A stretch of DNA of 28,899 nt from JAOUEA01 sp040511595 (GTDB lineage: Bacteria > Actinomycetota > UBA4738 > HRBIN12), in NCBI GenBank assembly GCA_040511595.1, contig JBEVGU010000048.1, positions 1 to 28,899 of the forward strand. Reading direction: 5' to 3'. Under the pieces are notes generated by a model. That model was not told the origin of the DNA. It made no database searches and was given only the letters and a program-made list of their open reading frames with translations. The translations under genes were made by a program, and so were the position numbers. Shown here in pieces: positions 20,736-28,559 of this stretch (positions within the stretch are counted from its first letter, which is position 1; each line of letters starts with the position of its first letter).

Positions 20736-23276
20736 TCAGGCGCGATCGTTCGACCTGTCGAGCACGGCTCGAACCTCGCCGGCGGACCCGCTCGCGAGCG
20801 CGCGGGCGGCGAGGTCCTGCGCGTGCTCGAGCGACGTCGATCGAACGGCCTCTTTCACCGTAGCGATCGCCACGGCTGCCATCGAGAGCTCGCGCACGCC
20901 GAGACCGAGCAGGAGCGCGGTCGCACGGTCGTCGGCGGCGAGCTCGCCACACACGCCGACCCACCGACCCCGGGAGGTCGCCCCGCGCACCGTCTCCGCG
21001 ATCAGGCGCAGCACTGCCGGATGCAGCGGGTCGTTCAGCGCCGCCACGCGTTCGTTCCCCCGGTCCGCGGCCAGCGTGTACTGGGTGAGGTCGTTCGTTC
21101 CGATCGAGAAGAATTCGGCGCCGGCGGCGAGTGAGGCGGCCGTCAGCGCCGCTGCCGGCACCTCGACCATGATGCCCACCTCCATCGGGGCCTCGACCCC
21201 CGTCTCCTCCCGTGCTCGATCCAGTGCCTCGCGCGCCTTCCCGAGCTCCCAGGCCGTCGCGACCATCGGGAACATCACGCGGACCGGGTGATCCTCGGCG
21301 ACGCGCAGCACGGCGCGCAACTGTCCGAGGAGCAGATCCGGTCGGTCGAGGCCGAGCCGGATGCCCCGAACCCCCAAGAACGGGTTCGCCTCCGGCTCCT
21401 GGCCGAGCGCCGGGACCGGCTTGTCGGCGCCGGCGTCGAGGGTGCGCACCAGGAGCGGACGCCCGGCGAGCGCCTCCGCCGCCGTGCGGTAGGCCGCCTC
21501 CTGCTCGCGCTCGTCGGGCACCGTGGCGCGATCCATGAAGAGGAACTCGGTCCGGAACAGCCCGACGCCGTCGGCGCCAGCGGCGACCGCGGCGGCCACT
21601 TCGTCGGGTCGTCCGACGTTGGCGGCCACTTCCACCACCGTGCCGTCCAGCGTCGCCGCCGGCTCGCCGGCCCGTGCAGCAGCCTTCGCGAGCGCCGCAG
21701 AGCGAGCCGTGCGTGCGCGTTCGATCTTGCGGATCACGTCCGGCGACGGGGCGATGTGCACCTGCCCCCGGTCGCCGTCGATCGCGAGCTGCACGCCCTC
21801 GGGCAGCATGAGTGTCTCCGTTCCCACCCCGACGACGGCGGGGATCCCGAGGGCCCGGGCAAGGACCGCCGCGTGCGAGGTCGGCCCTCCGTGGGCGGTC
21901 ACGATGCCGAGTGCCGTGGCCGGGTCGAGCCCGGCGGTGTCAGCGGGTGTGAGGTCCGCCGCGACGAGGATGCCGGGCGCGTCGAGCCGGGGTGCCGGCA
22001 TGGGCACGTCGAGGATGCGGGCGAGCACCTGAGCGCCGACGCTCCGGAGATCGACCGCTCGAGCCCGCAGGTACTCGTCGTCGAGGGAGTCCCAGGTCCG
22101 CGCCACGTGGTCGACGGCATCGTTCCAAGCCCGGGCGGCGGTTCGCCCCTCGTGCTCGATTGCCCGGTGGGCTGGTCCGAGCAAGGCGTCGTCGCGCAGG
22201 AACAAGCCGTGAGCGTCGAAGATGCGAGCCTCCTCCTCGCCGGCGCGCGCGGCGACGTCGTGACGCTGGCGGGCGATCGCCTCGGCCGTCTCGCCGACGG
22301 CCGCCTCGAGCGATGCCAGCTCGGTTCGCGGATCCACCGGCTCGGTCGACTCCGGCACCTCGAGCTCGGGTGCGTGCCATCGCCGCGCAGGGCCGAGCGC
22401 GACCCCCGGTGACGCAGGGAACCCGGTGAGGGGGCCCTCCGCCGCCGCCGGGCGGGGCGTGGCCGGGGCCGGTCCCTCCGAGCCTGCGTCCGCCGGCTCA
22501 TCGAAGCGTCTGGCCGCAAGCGCCTGCAGGGCCTCGACCGCCTCGGCGGAGCCCGGACCCGACGAGCGCACTTCGATCTCGTGACCCTTGGCTACGCCGA
22601 GGGTCGCGACGCCGTTCAAGCTCGTGGCGTCTGCAGGCCCGGCGCCAGTCGTCAGGTTCCGCACGGTGACGGCCGCGTCGGATCCCGATGCCACTTGCAC
22701 GAACCTGGCCGCGGGCCTGGCATGCAGCCCATGCTCGAGATCGACCCGCAGCACCGCGACGACCGTTTCGCCCACTCGCCCGGTGCCATCATCGCCTGCG
22801 CCGGCGCCCTCGTCGGCATTGCCGGGGGACTCGACGTCCGCCCCCCCGTCCGGGCCCGTGTGCTCGCCGTCGCCGAGGTGTGCGACCTTGCCGGCGAGGC
22901 CCGCGCGCGCTTCCCGAGCGACGACCTCGAGAGGCCGATCGAGCTTGGCGGTGACGGCGGCGGCGACGGCGCCCTCGACGAGTGGCGCCTCGCTCAGGAC
23001 GATGCGCTCGCGGCGACCGTCATCGAGCAGGTCGATCGCCATCTCGGCGGAGAGCACCGCGCTTCCCAGATCCATCAGCACCAGGACGCCGTCGTCTGAC
23101 CACGCTCGCTCGATCGCCTGCATCACGAGCACGGCGTCGGTCCCGATCGCCCCATCGGGGGTGTCGAGACCCCCCGCAGTCTCGAGCTTGACCTCGTCCC
23201 CGCCCATCTCGCGCGCGAGTTCGGCGACGCCTTCGGCGATGCGCGCGCTGTGGGAGACGATCACGATGCCGACCAT
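20736..23276 (-). CDS. dhaM: DhaM-HPr-enzyme I fusion: PEP-driven phosphoryl donor for dihydroxyacetone kinase
   Basis: An 846-residue, three-part PTS protein. Residues 1-135 are the DhaM EIIA-mannose-like domain with the phosphorylated H9 in V-S-H-S. A Gly/Asp-rich linker leads to an HPr domain (about 170-260) with H185 in G-L-H-A-R-P. Enzyme I covers about 283-846, with H468 in G-G-P-T-S-H-A-A and the complete PEP-binding barrel: G-L-F-R-T-E-F-L, G-V-R-G-I-R-L-G, F-S-I-G-T-N-D-L and the active Cys in V-C-G-E-L. E. coli DhaM (about 470 residues) has only a truncated enzyme I, so this protein can accept phosphate from PEP by itself and pass it to DhaL-ADP. AGGAG before the ATG supports the start. 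Confidence 0.92.
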   Translation of the reverse strand: MVGIVIVSHSARIAEGVAELAREMGGDEVKLETAGGLDTPDGAIGTDAVLVMQAIERAWSDDGVLVLMDLGSAVLSAEMAIDLLDDGRRERIVLSEAPLVEGAVAAAVTAKLDRPLEVVAREARAGLAGKVAHLGDGEHTGPDGGADVESPGNADEGAGAGDDGTGRVGETVVAVLRVDLEHGLHARPAARFVQVASGSDAAVTVRNLTTGAGPADATSLNGVATLGVAKGHEIEVRSSGPGSAEAVEALQALAARRFDEPADAGSEGPAPATPRPAAAEGPLTGFPASPGVALGPARRWHAPELEVPESTEPVDPRTELASLEAAVGETAEAIARQRHDVAARAGEEEARIFDAHGLFLRDDALLGPAHRAIEHEGRTAARAWNDAVDHVARTWDSLDDEYLRARAVDLRSVGAQVLARILDVPMPAPRLDAPGILVAADLTPADTAGLDPATALGIVTAHGGPTSHAAVLARALGIPAVVGVGTETLMLPEGVQLAIDGDRGQVHIAPSPDVIRKIERARTARSAALAKAAARAGEPAATLDGTVVEVAANVGRPDEVAAAVAAGADGVGLFRTEFLFMDRATVPDEREQEAAYRTAAEALAGRPLLVRTLDAGADKPVPALGQEPEANPFLGVRGIRLGLDRPDLLLGQLRAVLRVAEDHPVRVMFPMVATAWELGKAREALDRAREETGVEAPMEVGIMVEVPAAALTAASLAAGAEFFSIGTNDLTQYTLAADRGNERVAALNDPLHPAVLRLIAETVRGATSRGRWVGVCGELAADDRATALLLGLGVRELSMAAVAIATVKEAVRSTSLEHAQDLAARALASGSAGEVRAVLDRSNDRA

Positions 23277-23285
23277 GGTGGCTCC

Positions 23286-23690
23286 TCAGGCCCTCGAGGC
23301 CAGCACGCCTATCAGCACGAAGCCGTAGATGACGGTCAGGACGCCGAGCACGATCAGGCCTCGTTCCATCAGCCGGCGCAGGCGATCGGAGAGACCGAAG
23401 TCCAGCAGCACCGAACGCAAGCCGAGCATGGCGTGGACGGTCACGACCACCAGGAACACCGATTCGAGGACGAAGATCACCGGCGTCCTGATGTAGTCGA
23501 GCACGTGCTGGTAGGTGCGGAGACCGCCGACCTCGTCGACGACGAAGTGGTGGGCGACCATGTGGATCGTCACCAGCACGAGGAGTGAGACGCCGGTGAT
23601 CGCCGTCCATCGCCAGCTGCGGGCTCGGGCCGACCCGGAGCCGGTCGCGCCGGGGTGCGAGGTCGGCGACGCCGCTCGGTCCTCGATCAT
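23286..23690 (-). CDS. SdhD/FrdD-like membrane anchor subunit
   Basis: A 134-residue membrane protein with three helices, near 28-48, 68-92 and 108-130, the normal build of a succinate dehydrogenase/fumarate reductase anchor. Likely heme-ligand or quinone-site His residues are H43 in T-I-H-M-V-A-H-H and H86 in V-H-A-M-L-G-L-R-S-V-L-L-D-F-G, the latter being the standard SdhD pattern. The ATG at 23690 overlaps the stop of the other anchor (ATGA). Together they supply two helical bundles for heme and quinone. There is no SdhA in the window; the nearest flavoprotein is GlpA. dhaM begins 9 bases downstream. Confidence 0.8.
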   Translation of the reverse strand: MIEDRAASPTSHPGATGSGSARARSWRWTAITGVSLLVLVTIHMVAHHFVVDEVGGLRTYQHVLDYIRTPVIFVLESVFLVVVTVHAMLGLRSVLLDFGLSDRLRRLMERGLIVLGVLTVIYGFVLIGVLASRA

Positions 23691-24145
23691 GACTCCGACC
23701 CGAACACGTGGAGCGCGGTGTACACGAGGAGGATCGATCCGAAGGCCATCAGCGACCAGAACAGAGCCTTCTGATGGCTCGACACGAAGCCGCTGCCGAC
23801 GAGCGCCAGGCGGGCGCCGTTCAAGCCGTGCACGAGCAGTCCGAACACGAGGAGCACGTCGAGGCCCAGGAACAACGGCGTGGTGGCGATCCCGAGGAAA
23901 TCGTTCCACGAGCCCTCCCCGCCCAACAGCAACGAGAGGACGGCCAGGTGCAGGTAGAGGTAGAACACCAGCCCGAGCCCCGTGATGCGGTTCAGGGAGA
24001 ACGCGAGGTGTCCGGTGCTCCGGCTGCGCAGGTCGAACCAGGCGACCGGACCCGGGACCTTGCGTGACATCGGGCCCGCTGGGTCGCGGGCCCGGAGGAT
24101 CTCGTCGACCCCGGGGTCGCGTCCTGGCGTCGGGGGGTGGGTCAC
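23687..24145 (-). CDS. SdhC/FrdC-like cytochrome b anchor subunit
   Basis: A 152-residue protein with three membrane helices, near 47-75, 91-115 and 128-148. It carries the S-L-N-R-I-T-G segment (S50, R53), where SdhC proteins bind quinone, and two candidate heme ligands, H66 in Y-L-H-L and H106 in L-V-H-G-L-N-G-A-R. With the SdhD-like partner this makes four buried His, enough for two b hemes. I start it at the GTG at 24145, which overlaps the iron-sulfur subunit stop (GTGA); an ATG at 24070 would remove 25 residues but has no ribosome site. The first helix has N where SdhC usually has H in front of R. Confidence 0.8.
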   Translation of the reverse strand: MTHPPTPGRDPGVDEILRARDPAGPMSRKVPGPVAWFDLRSRSTGHLAFSLNRITGLGLVFYLYLHLAVLSLLLGGEGSWNDFLGIATTPLFLGLDVLLVFGLLVHGLNGARLALVGSGFVSSHQKALFWSLMAFGSILLVYTALHVFGSES

Positions 24146-24882
24146 GCGGGTGCCTCGTTCGTCGGCAGGTCGGGCACGGCGCGGCCCTGCTCCTTGCGGC
24201 GACCGCGCAGATCCCTGCGGAGCGCCATGATGCGTTGCGCCGGCCTCACGTCTGAGGGACATGCTTCCGTGCACTCGAACGCCGCGTGGCACCGCCAGGC
24301 CGCGTTGTCCTGGTCGGCCCAATCGAGGATGGCCCCACGATCCACGCCGCGGGGCTCCTCGAGCATGCGTTGCGCGAACGCGAGCGCGGCCGGCCCCAGA
24401 TAGGTGGCGTCGGTGGCGGCGATGGGGCACGCCGAGAGGCAGAGACCGCATTCGATGCAGTCCTCGTACCGCAGATACAGGTCGAGCCCGTCGGGGCGCT
24501 CAGCCTCGAGATGGGCCTCGCTCTCGCGCACGATGGGATGCGGCTCGGGGAAGCGCTCGAAGAACGGCGTCATGTCGACCACGACGTCGTGCAGCACCGG
24601 CAGGTTCGCGATCGGCTCCACCGAGATGGTGCCGGAGACGTCGCTGAGTGGCGTCACGCAGGCCAATCGTTCCCGGCCGTTCACGCGCACGCCGCAGGTG
24701 CCGCACGAGGCATGGATGCACGAGTGTCGCAGCCCGAGCGACGGATCGCGCCGCAGCTGGATCCACCGGAGGGCCTCGAGCACGGTCGTCCCATCCTCGG
24801 CCGGCACGTCGTGCTCATCGGTGTGCGGCGAGTCGTCGCCTCGCTTGAACCGGTACACGCGCAGCCGCCGCGTGGCCATCAT
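24142..24882 (-). CDS. Fumarate reductase/succinate dehydrogenase-type iron-sulfur subunit
   Basis: A 246-residue FrdB/SdhB-type protein. The [2Fe-2S] cysteines are C55, C60, C63 and C75. The second domain has C142, C145, C148 and C152 in C-I-E-C-G-L-C-L-S-A-C-P, then C198, C204 and C208. These spacings equal those of E. coli FrdB as I recall them, so three clusters ([2Fe-2S], [4Fe-4S], [3Fe-4S]) are expected, forming a wire from a flavin to a quinone. It lies between the GlpA-type flavoprotein (20 bases upstream) and the two anchors. Starts at 24882 and 24879 are adjacent ATGs. Because no FrdA/SdhA is near, its flavoprotein partner is probably GlpA, or an SdhA encoded elsewhere. Confidence 0.9.
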   Translation of the reverse strand: MMATRRLRVYRFKRGDDSPHTDEHDVPAEDGTTVLEALRWIQLRRDPSLGLRHSCIHASCGTCGVRVNGRERLACVTPLSDVSGTISVEPIANLPVLHDVVVDMTPFFERFPEPHPIVRESEAHLEAERPDGLDLYLRYEDCIECGLCLSACPIAATDATYLGPAALAFAQRMLEEPRGVDRGAILDWADQDNAAWRCHAAFECTEACPSDVRPAQRIMALRRDLRGRRKEQGRAVPDLPTNEAPA

Positions 24883-24901
24883 GCGTCGGACCGCGTGATC
24901 G

Positions 24902-26080
24902 TCATGCCGCGTAGGCCGCCGTGTGGGGAAGCAGCACCGTCTCGCGGGTGCGGCAGGGCTCCTCGATGCCGAGCTTGGCGCAGACGACGTCGGCACAGAC
25001 CTCGGCCATGCCTCGCAGCGTCGTGCCCTTGCCCCCGGTGATCGTGACGAATCCCTCCACACCGTCGTCCACAGCGTGATCGATCGTCTTGAAGGTGCGG
25101 GAGAGCTCCCGGCCGGAATCGGCGTCGTCCTTGGACCCGATCAGTGGCCGGGCCGCCGACCAGGCAGAGCGGTATGGCGCCTCGCGGAGCGCCGGCACGA
25201 GCTTCGAGCCTTCGTCGACCATGCGCTGCACGTGGTCGGCGGGCACGCCGAGATCGTCCGGGTCCTTGACCACCCACGAGCTGGTGCCGACCACCGACAG
25301 TCCCCGCTGGGGGACGACGATGTCACCGTCGCCCGAGGCGTGCAGTCGATTGATCACCATGTTGCAGAGCCGCCCCCGCACGGCCAGCATCACGCCGGGG
25401 GAGGGACGGATCGGCACATCGACGCCCGCCATGTGCGCGACCTGTTCCGACCACGGGCCCGTGGCGTTCACGACGAGGTCGGCGCCGATGCGAGTCTCAC
25501 GGCCGGTGACCAGATCTCGCACGCGAGCCCCCGCGACGGTACCCGAGGAACGCTCGAGGTCGATCACGTCGACCCAGTTCAGCAGGTCGGCGCCGTTGGC
25601 CTTCGCGGTGCCGAAGAACCGCAGCGGCATCCGCATCGCGTCCATCGTCGCATCGGGGACGCGCACCGCCACCTTCAGCTCGGGGTTCAGCAACGGCTCC
25701 AGTCGCAGGGCGTCGTCCGGTTGCAGCACCTGCGTGGGGATGCCGGTCGCCTCGCAGCCGGCCAGGAACGGGGGCAGGTACTCCATGTCCTCGTCGGTCA
25801 CCCCCACGAACAGCCCGTCGTTCTCCTCGAACGAGCCGGGCGCGATGCGGCGCAGGAGGGTGTTCTCCTCGATGCATTCCAGGGCGGAATCCTCGTCGTT
25901 CACCGCGTAGCGGGCGCCGCTGTGCAGCAAGCCGTGGTGGCGCCCGGTCGTGCCGGAGGTGAACTCGCCGCGCTCGACGAGCGTGACCTTGAGGCCCCGC
26001 AGGGCTAGGTCGTGCGCGAGCGCCCCTCCGGTGCCGCCGCCCCCGACGATCAGGACGTGAGGCGCCGAAGCTCGCGTCAT
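24902..26080 (-). CDS. glpA: GlpA-type glycerol-3-phosphate dehydrogenase flavoprotein, short form
   Basis: A 392-residue FAD protein of the DAO family. It follows E. coli GlpA closely: the dinucleotide-binding V-G-G-G-G-T-G-G near 12-19, then T-G-R-H-H-G-L-L-H-S-G-A-R-Y-A-V near 44-60, an N-A-T-G-P-W segment, S-A-A-R-P-L-I and the final F-V-T-I-T-G-G-K-G-T-T. It oxidises sn-glycerol 3-phosphate to DHAP. E. coli GlpA (542 residues) has a further C-terminal BFD-type [2Fe-2S] domain; here the protein stops just after the FAD domain. No glpB or glpC is present. Instead, FrdB-, SdhC- and SdhD-type genes follow, which would supply the electron path to quinone. The start lacks a clear ribosome site. 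Confidence 0.85.
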   Translation of the reverse strand: MTRASAPHVLIVGGGGTGGALAHDLALRGLKVTLVERGEFTSGTTGRHHGLLHSGARYAVNDEDSALECIEENTLLRRIAPGSFEENDGLFVGVTDEDMEYLPPFLAGCEATGIPTQVLQPDDALRLEPLLNPELKVAVRVPDATMDAMRMPLRFFGTAKANGADLLNWVDVIDLERSSGTVAGARVRDLVTGRETRIGADLVVNATGPWSEQVAHMAGVDVPIRPSPGVMLAVRGRLCNMVINRLHASGDGDIVVPQRGLSVVGTSSWVVKDPDDLGVPADHVQRMVDEGSKLVPALREAPYRSAWSAARPLIGSKDDADSGRELSRTFKTIDHAVDDGVEGFVTITGGKGTTLRGMAEVCADVVCAKLGIEEPCRTRETVLLPHTAAYAA

Positions 26081-26113
26081 CGTTGGATCATCGCACGCGC
26101 GACGACGGCCGGT

Positions 26114-26368
26114 TCAGTCCTCACGCTCCTGTCCTCGAGCGAAGTCGCCACGCCGCGGTGTCACGGGGTCTTCGTCTTCGTCGGTCTGGCCTTCGGCGAA
26201 GGTCCCTTGCTTCGCCTCATCGGGCTCGTGGTGCTCCGTCTCTTGGCCCTCGGCGAAGTCGCCGTGCTGATCCTCCGCCTCACCGTGCTCCTCCTCGGCC
26301 TGACCTTCGGCGAAGGATCCCTCGTGATCGTGTCCCTTCTGTTCGTCGTGATCCTTCTCGTCGTGCAT
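26114..26368 (-). CDS. Acidic protein with four exact 19-residue repeats (G-x-F-A-[ER]-G-Q)
   Basis: An 84-residue protein rich in Glu, Asp and His, without hydrophobic core, signal peptide or membrane segment, so probably disordered. It has four copies of G-x-F-A-E/R-G-Q starting at residues 17, 36, 55 and 74: exactly every 19 residues (57 bases). Only this heptad is conserved; the spacers vary but stay acidic. The N-terminal 16 residues hold four His in a D/E-rich setting, suitable for metal binding. A GGAAGGG ribosome site 7 bases ahead favours the ATG at 26368; a GTG at 26371 is possible. It sits between glpK and glpA on the same strand, 31 bases after glpK. I do not know its function. 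Confidence 0.75.
   Translation of the reverse strand: MHDEKDHDEQKGHDHEGSFAEGQAEEEHGEAEDQHGDFAEGQETEHHEPDEAKQGTFAEGQTDEDEDPVTPRRGDFARGQERED
26129..26320 (-). repeat. Tandem 57-bp coding repeat with conserved 21-bp core
   Basis: The 21-base cores lie at 26129-26149, 26186-26206, 26243-26263 and 26300-26320, each 57 bases apart. Codon choice differs between copies (both GGx and GCx third positions vary, and Gln is CAG or CAA) while the peptide stays the same. That argues for selection on the protein rather than for a recent DNA duplication. Confidence 0.85.
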
Positions 26369-26399
26369 CACAACACCCTTCCGAGCGGCACCAGACCGC

Positions 26400-27899
26400 T
26401 CATTCGACCCAGTCGAAGGTGCGGGTCACGGCCTTCTTCCACATCGCATACTGCTGCTCCCGGGCCTCGGGGTCCATCGCGGGCGTCCACTCCTTGTCCT
26501 TGCCCCAGTTGCCGCGCAGGTCGTCGATGCTGTTCCAGAATCCTGTGGCCAGGCCGCCGGCGTAGGCGGCTCCGAGCGACGTGGTCTCGGCCACGGTCGG
26601 GCGGATCACGGGCACGCCAAGCACGTCGGCCTGCGTCTGCATCAGCAGCTCGTTGGCCACCATGCCTCCGTCGACCTTCAAGGAGGTGAGCGTCACGCCG
26701 GAATCGGCGTTCATCGCGTCGACGACCTCGCGGCTCTGCCATGCGGTCGCCTCGAGCACGGCACGGGCGAGGTGGCCGGCGGTCACGAACCGGGTGAGCC
26801 CGGCGATCACGCCGCGGGCCTCGGACCGCCAGTAGGGCGCGAACAGGCCCGAGAACGCCGGCACGAAGTACACGCCGCCGTTGTCCTCGACCGACAGGGC
26901 GAGCTCCTCGACCTCGGGCGCGGACTTGATCATCTTCAGGTTGTCCCGGAGCCACTGCACGAGGGCTCCGGTGATCGCGATCGATCCCTCGAGCATGTAG
27001 GTCGCGGGCTGGTCTCCGATCTTGTAGCCCACGCCCGTGATCAGCCCGCTCTTGGAAGGCACGGGGTCCGGTCCGGTGTTCAGGAGCAGGAACGACCCGG
27101 TGCCGTAGGTGTTCTTCGCCTCGCCGACGTCGAAGCAGGTCTGGCCGAACAGCGCCGCCTGTTGATCACCGAGGTCCCCCGCCACGGGGACGCCCGCCGC
27201 CGCCGTGCCGACCGTCTCACCGTAGACCTGGCTCGATGACCGGATCTCCGGCACCATCGAACGCGGCACGCCGATCGCGTCGAGCAACCCGTCGTCCCAT
27301 TCGAGGGTCTCGAGGTCCATCAACATCGTCCGGCTGGCGTTCGTCACGTCGGTGACGTGCTGGCCACCGTTCGCGCCCCCCGTGAGGTTCCAGATGCACC
27401 AGGCGTCGATGGTGCCGAATGCCAGCTCACCCCCCTCGGCCCGAGCGCGGGCCCCCTCGACGTTGTCGAGGATCCACCGCACCTTGGGTCCCGAGAAGTA
27501 CGTGGCGATCGGCAGCCCGGTCTTCTCACGGAACCGATCCTGCCCGCCATCGGCGATCAGCTCGTTGCAGATCTGATCCGTGCGCGTGTCCTGCCAGACG
27601 AGCGCGTTGTGGATCGGCTGGCCGGTCGAGCGGTCCCAGACGACCGTGGTCTCGCGCTGGTTCGTGATGCCGATCGCGGCGAGGTCACTCGCGGCCACGC
27701 TCGACTTCTCCAAGGCGCCCGCGATCACTTCCTGGCTGCGCTCCCAGATCTCGTTGGCGTCGTGCTCGACCCACCCCGGCTTGGGGAAGATCTGCTCGTG
27801 CTCCTTCTGGTCGACGCCGATCACCTGGCCGCCGTGATCGAAGATCATGAAGCGTGTGCTGGTCGTGCCTTGGTCGAGTGCTCCGACGTACTCAGCCAT
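26400..27899 (-). CDS. glpK: Glycerol kinase
   Basis: A 499-residue FGGY-family kinase of normal length that phosphorylates glycerol to sn-glycerol 3-phosphate. The N-terminal A-L-D-Q-G-T-T-S-T-R phosphate-binding segment (residues 7-16), the W-D-R-S-T-G-Q-P and N-A-L-V-W-Q-D-T-R-T segments near 80-100, the G-D-L-G-D-Q-Q-A-A-L-F-G-Q segment and the C-terminal K-V-D-G-G-M-V-A-N-E-L are all typical of GlpK. An AGGAGG ribosome site 8 bases before the ATG overlaps the dhaL stop, so it is in one operon with dhaKL. Its product is the substrate of the GlpA-type flavoprotein and of PgsA. No glpF transporter is visible in the window. Confidence 0.97.
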   Translation of the reverse strand: MAEYVGALDQGTTSTRFMIFDHGGQVIGVDQKEHEQIFPKPGWVEHDANEIWERSQEVIAGALEKSSVAASDLAAIGITNQRETTVVWDRSTGQPIHNALVWQDTRTDQICNELIADGGQDRFREKTGLPIATYFSGPKVRWILDNVEGARARAEGGELAFGTIDAWCIWNLTGGANGGQHVTDVTNASRTMLMDLETLEWDDGLLDAIGVPRSMVPEIRSSSQVYGETVGTAAAGVPVAGDLGDQQAALFGQTCFDVGEAKNTYGTGSFLLLNTGPDPVPSKSGLITGVGYKIGDQPATYMLEGSIAITGALVQWLRDNLKMIKSAPEVEELALSVEDNGGVYFVPAFSGLFAPYWRSEARGVIAGLTRFVTAGHLARAVLEATAWQSREVVDAMNADSGVTLTSLKVDGGMVANELLMQTQADVLGVPVIRPTVAETTSLGAAYAGGLATGFWNSIDDLRGNWGKDKEWTPAMDPEAREQQYAMWKKAVTRTFDWVE

Positions 27900-27911
27900 G
27901 CTGTGGCCTCC

Positions 27912-28559
27912 TCACCTTGGTCCGGCGTCGCCGCTCCAGGCGTCGGCGACGGTGCGCAGCAGCAGATAGGTCGACGTGGCGCCGGGGTCTTGGTGCCCGG
28001 CGCTGCGTTCGCCGAGATAGCTCGCCCGCCCTTTCCGGGCGACGAGCGGGACGGTGTCCTTCATGCCCTGCTCGGCAGCATCGGCCGAGCGGCGGAGTGC
28101 CTCGGACAGTTCCACTCCCTCATCGATCGCGGCGGCGAATGCGTCGCGAGCCGGGATCAGCGCATCGAGCATCGTCTTGTCGCCCGGTGCTGCCTTCCCT
28201 CGAGTCTGCACGCCCGAGACCGCTCCCGACAAGGCAGCGGACCAGTCCTCGGCCGTGATCTCGGTCTTGCCGGCGGTGGCCGCGCCGAGCTGCAAGAACA
28301 GCGTGCCGTACAGGGGGCCGCCCGCGCCGCCGACGGTCGAGACCAAGGTCATGCCGACGGTCTTGAAGAGCGCGCCGATGTCCTCGGACGCGGCCCCGTC
28401 GAGCTTCGCCAGCACCGCTTGGAACCCGCGGTCCATGTTGATGCCGTGGTCGGCGTCACCGATGGCGGAATCCAGCTCGGTCAGGTAGGCCTTGTTCTCG
28501 GCGATCGTGGCGGCGAAGGCCTTCAACCACACGACGACGTCGTCGTACGGCACGCTCAC
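27912..28559 (-). CDS. dhaL: PTS-dependent dihydroxyacetone kinase, ADP-binding subunit DhaL
   Basis: A 215-residue DhaL. It carries the Mg-ADP binding aspartates in I-G-D-A-D-H-G-I-N-M (near 33-42), the G-G-A-G-G-P-L-Y-G loop (near 76-84), G-D-K-T-M-L-D-A-L (near 125-133) and the C-terminal G-R-A-S-Y-L-G-E-R-S-A-G-H-Q-D-P-G. In PTS-type dihydroxyacetone kinases DhaL keeps its ADP permanently bound and is recharged by phospho-DhaM, then phosphorylates the dihydroxyacetone held by DhaK. The DhaM needed is about 4.6 kb downstream in the same block, in an unusually complete form. The GTG at 28559 has GAGG 9 bases before it. glpK follows after 12 bases. Confidence 0.95.
   Translation of the reverse strand: MSVPYDDVVVWLKAFAATIAENKAYLTELDSAIGDADHGINMDRGFQAVLAKLDGAASEDIGALFKTVGMTLVSTVGGAGGPLYGTLFLQLGAATAGKTEITAEDWSAALSGAVSGVQTRGKAAPGDKTMLDALIPARDAFAAAIDEGVELSEALRRSADAAEQGMKDTVPLVARKGRASYLGERSAGHQDPGATSTYLLLRTVADAWSGDAGPR

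Noticed and set aside
19090..20964. A 624-codon minus frame and a 631-codon plus frame over the SDR, pgsA and dhaM region
   Set aside because: Both are shadows of genes with intact catalytic motifs in another frame; their peptides are low-complexity and Arg-rich.
23286..24882. An ordinary succinate dehydrogenase operon with sdhA just missed
   Set aside because: All reading frames on both sides are accounted for by glpA and dhaM, and no FrdA/SdhA flavin motif was seen anywhere in the window; sdhA elsewhere in the genome cannot be excluded.
26129..26320. The 57-base periodic sequence as a CRISPR or minisatellite array
   Set aside because: The repeats are in frame, vary at synonymous positions, and have no spacer-like unique segments or nearby cas genes; they encode a protein repeat.
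26114..26368. The acidic repeat protein as a Pup-like protein modifier
   Set aside because: Small size and acidity fit, but the C-terminus ends in E-R-E-D rather than the G-G-E/Q of Pup, and the periodic heptads have no counterpart in Pup.
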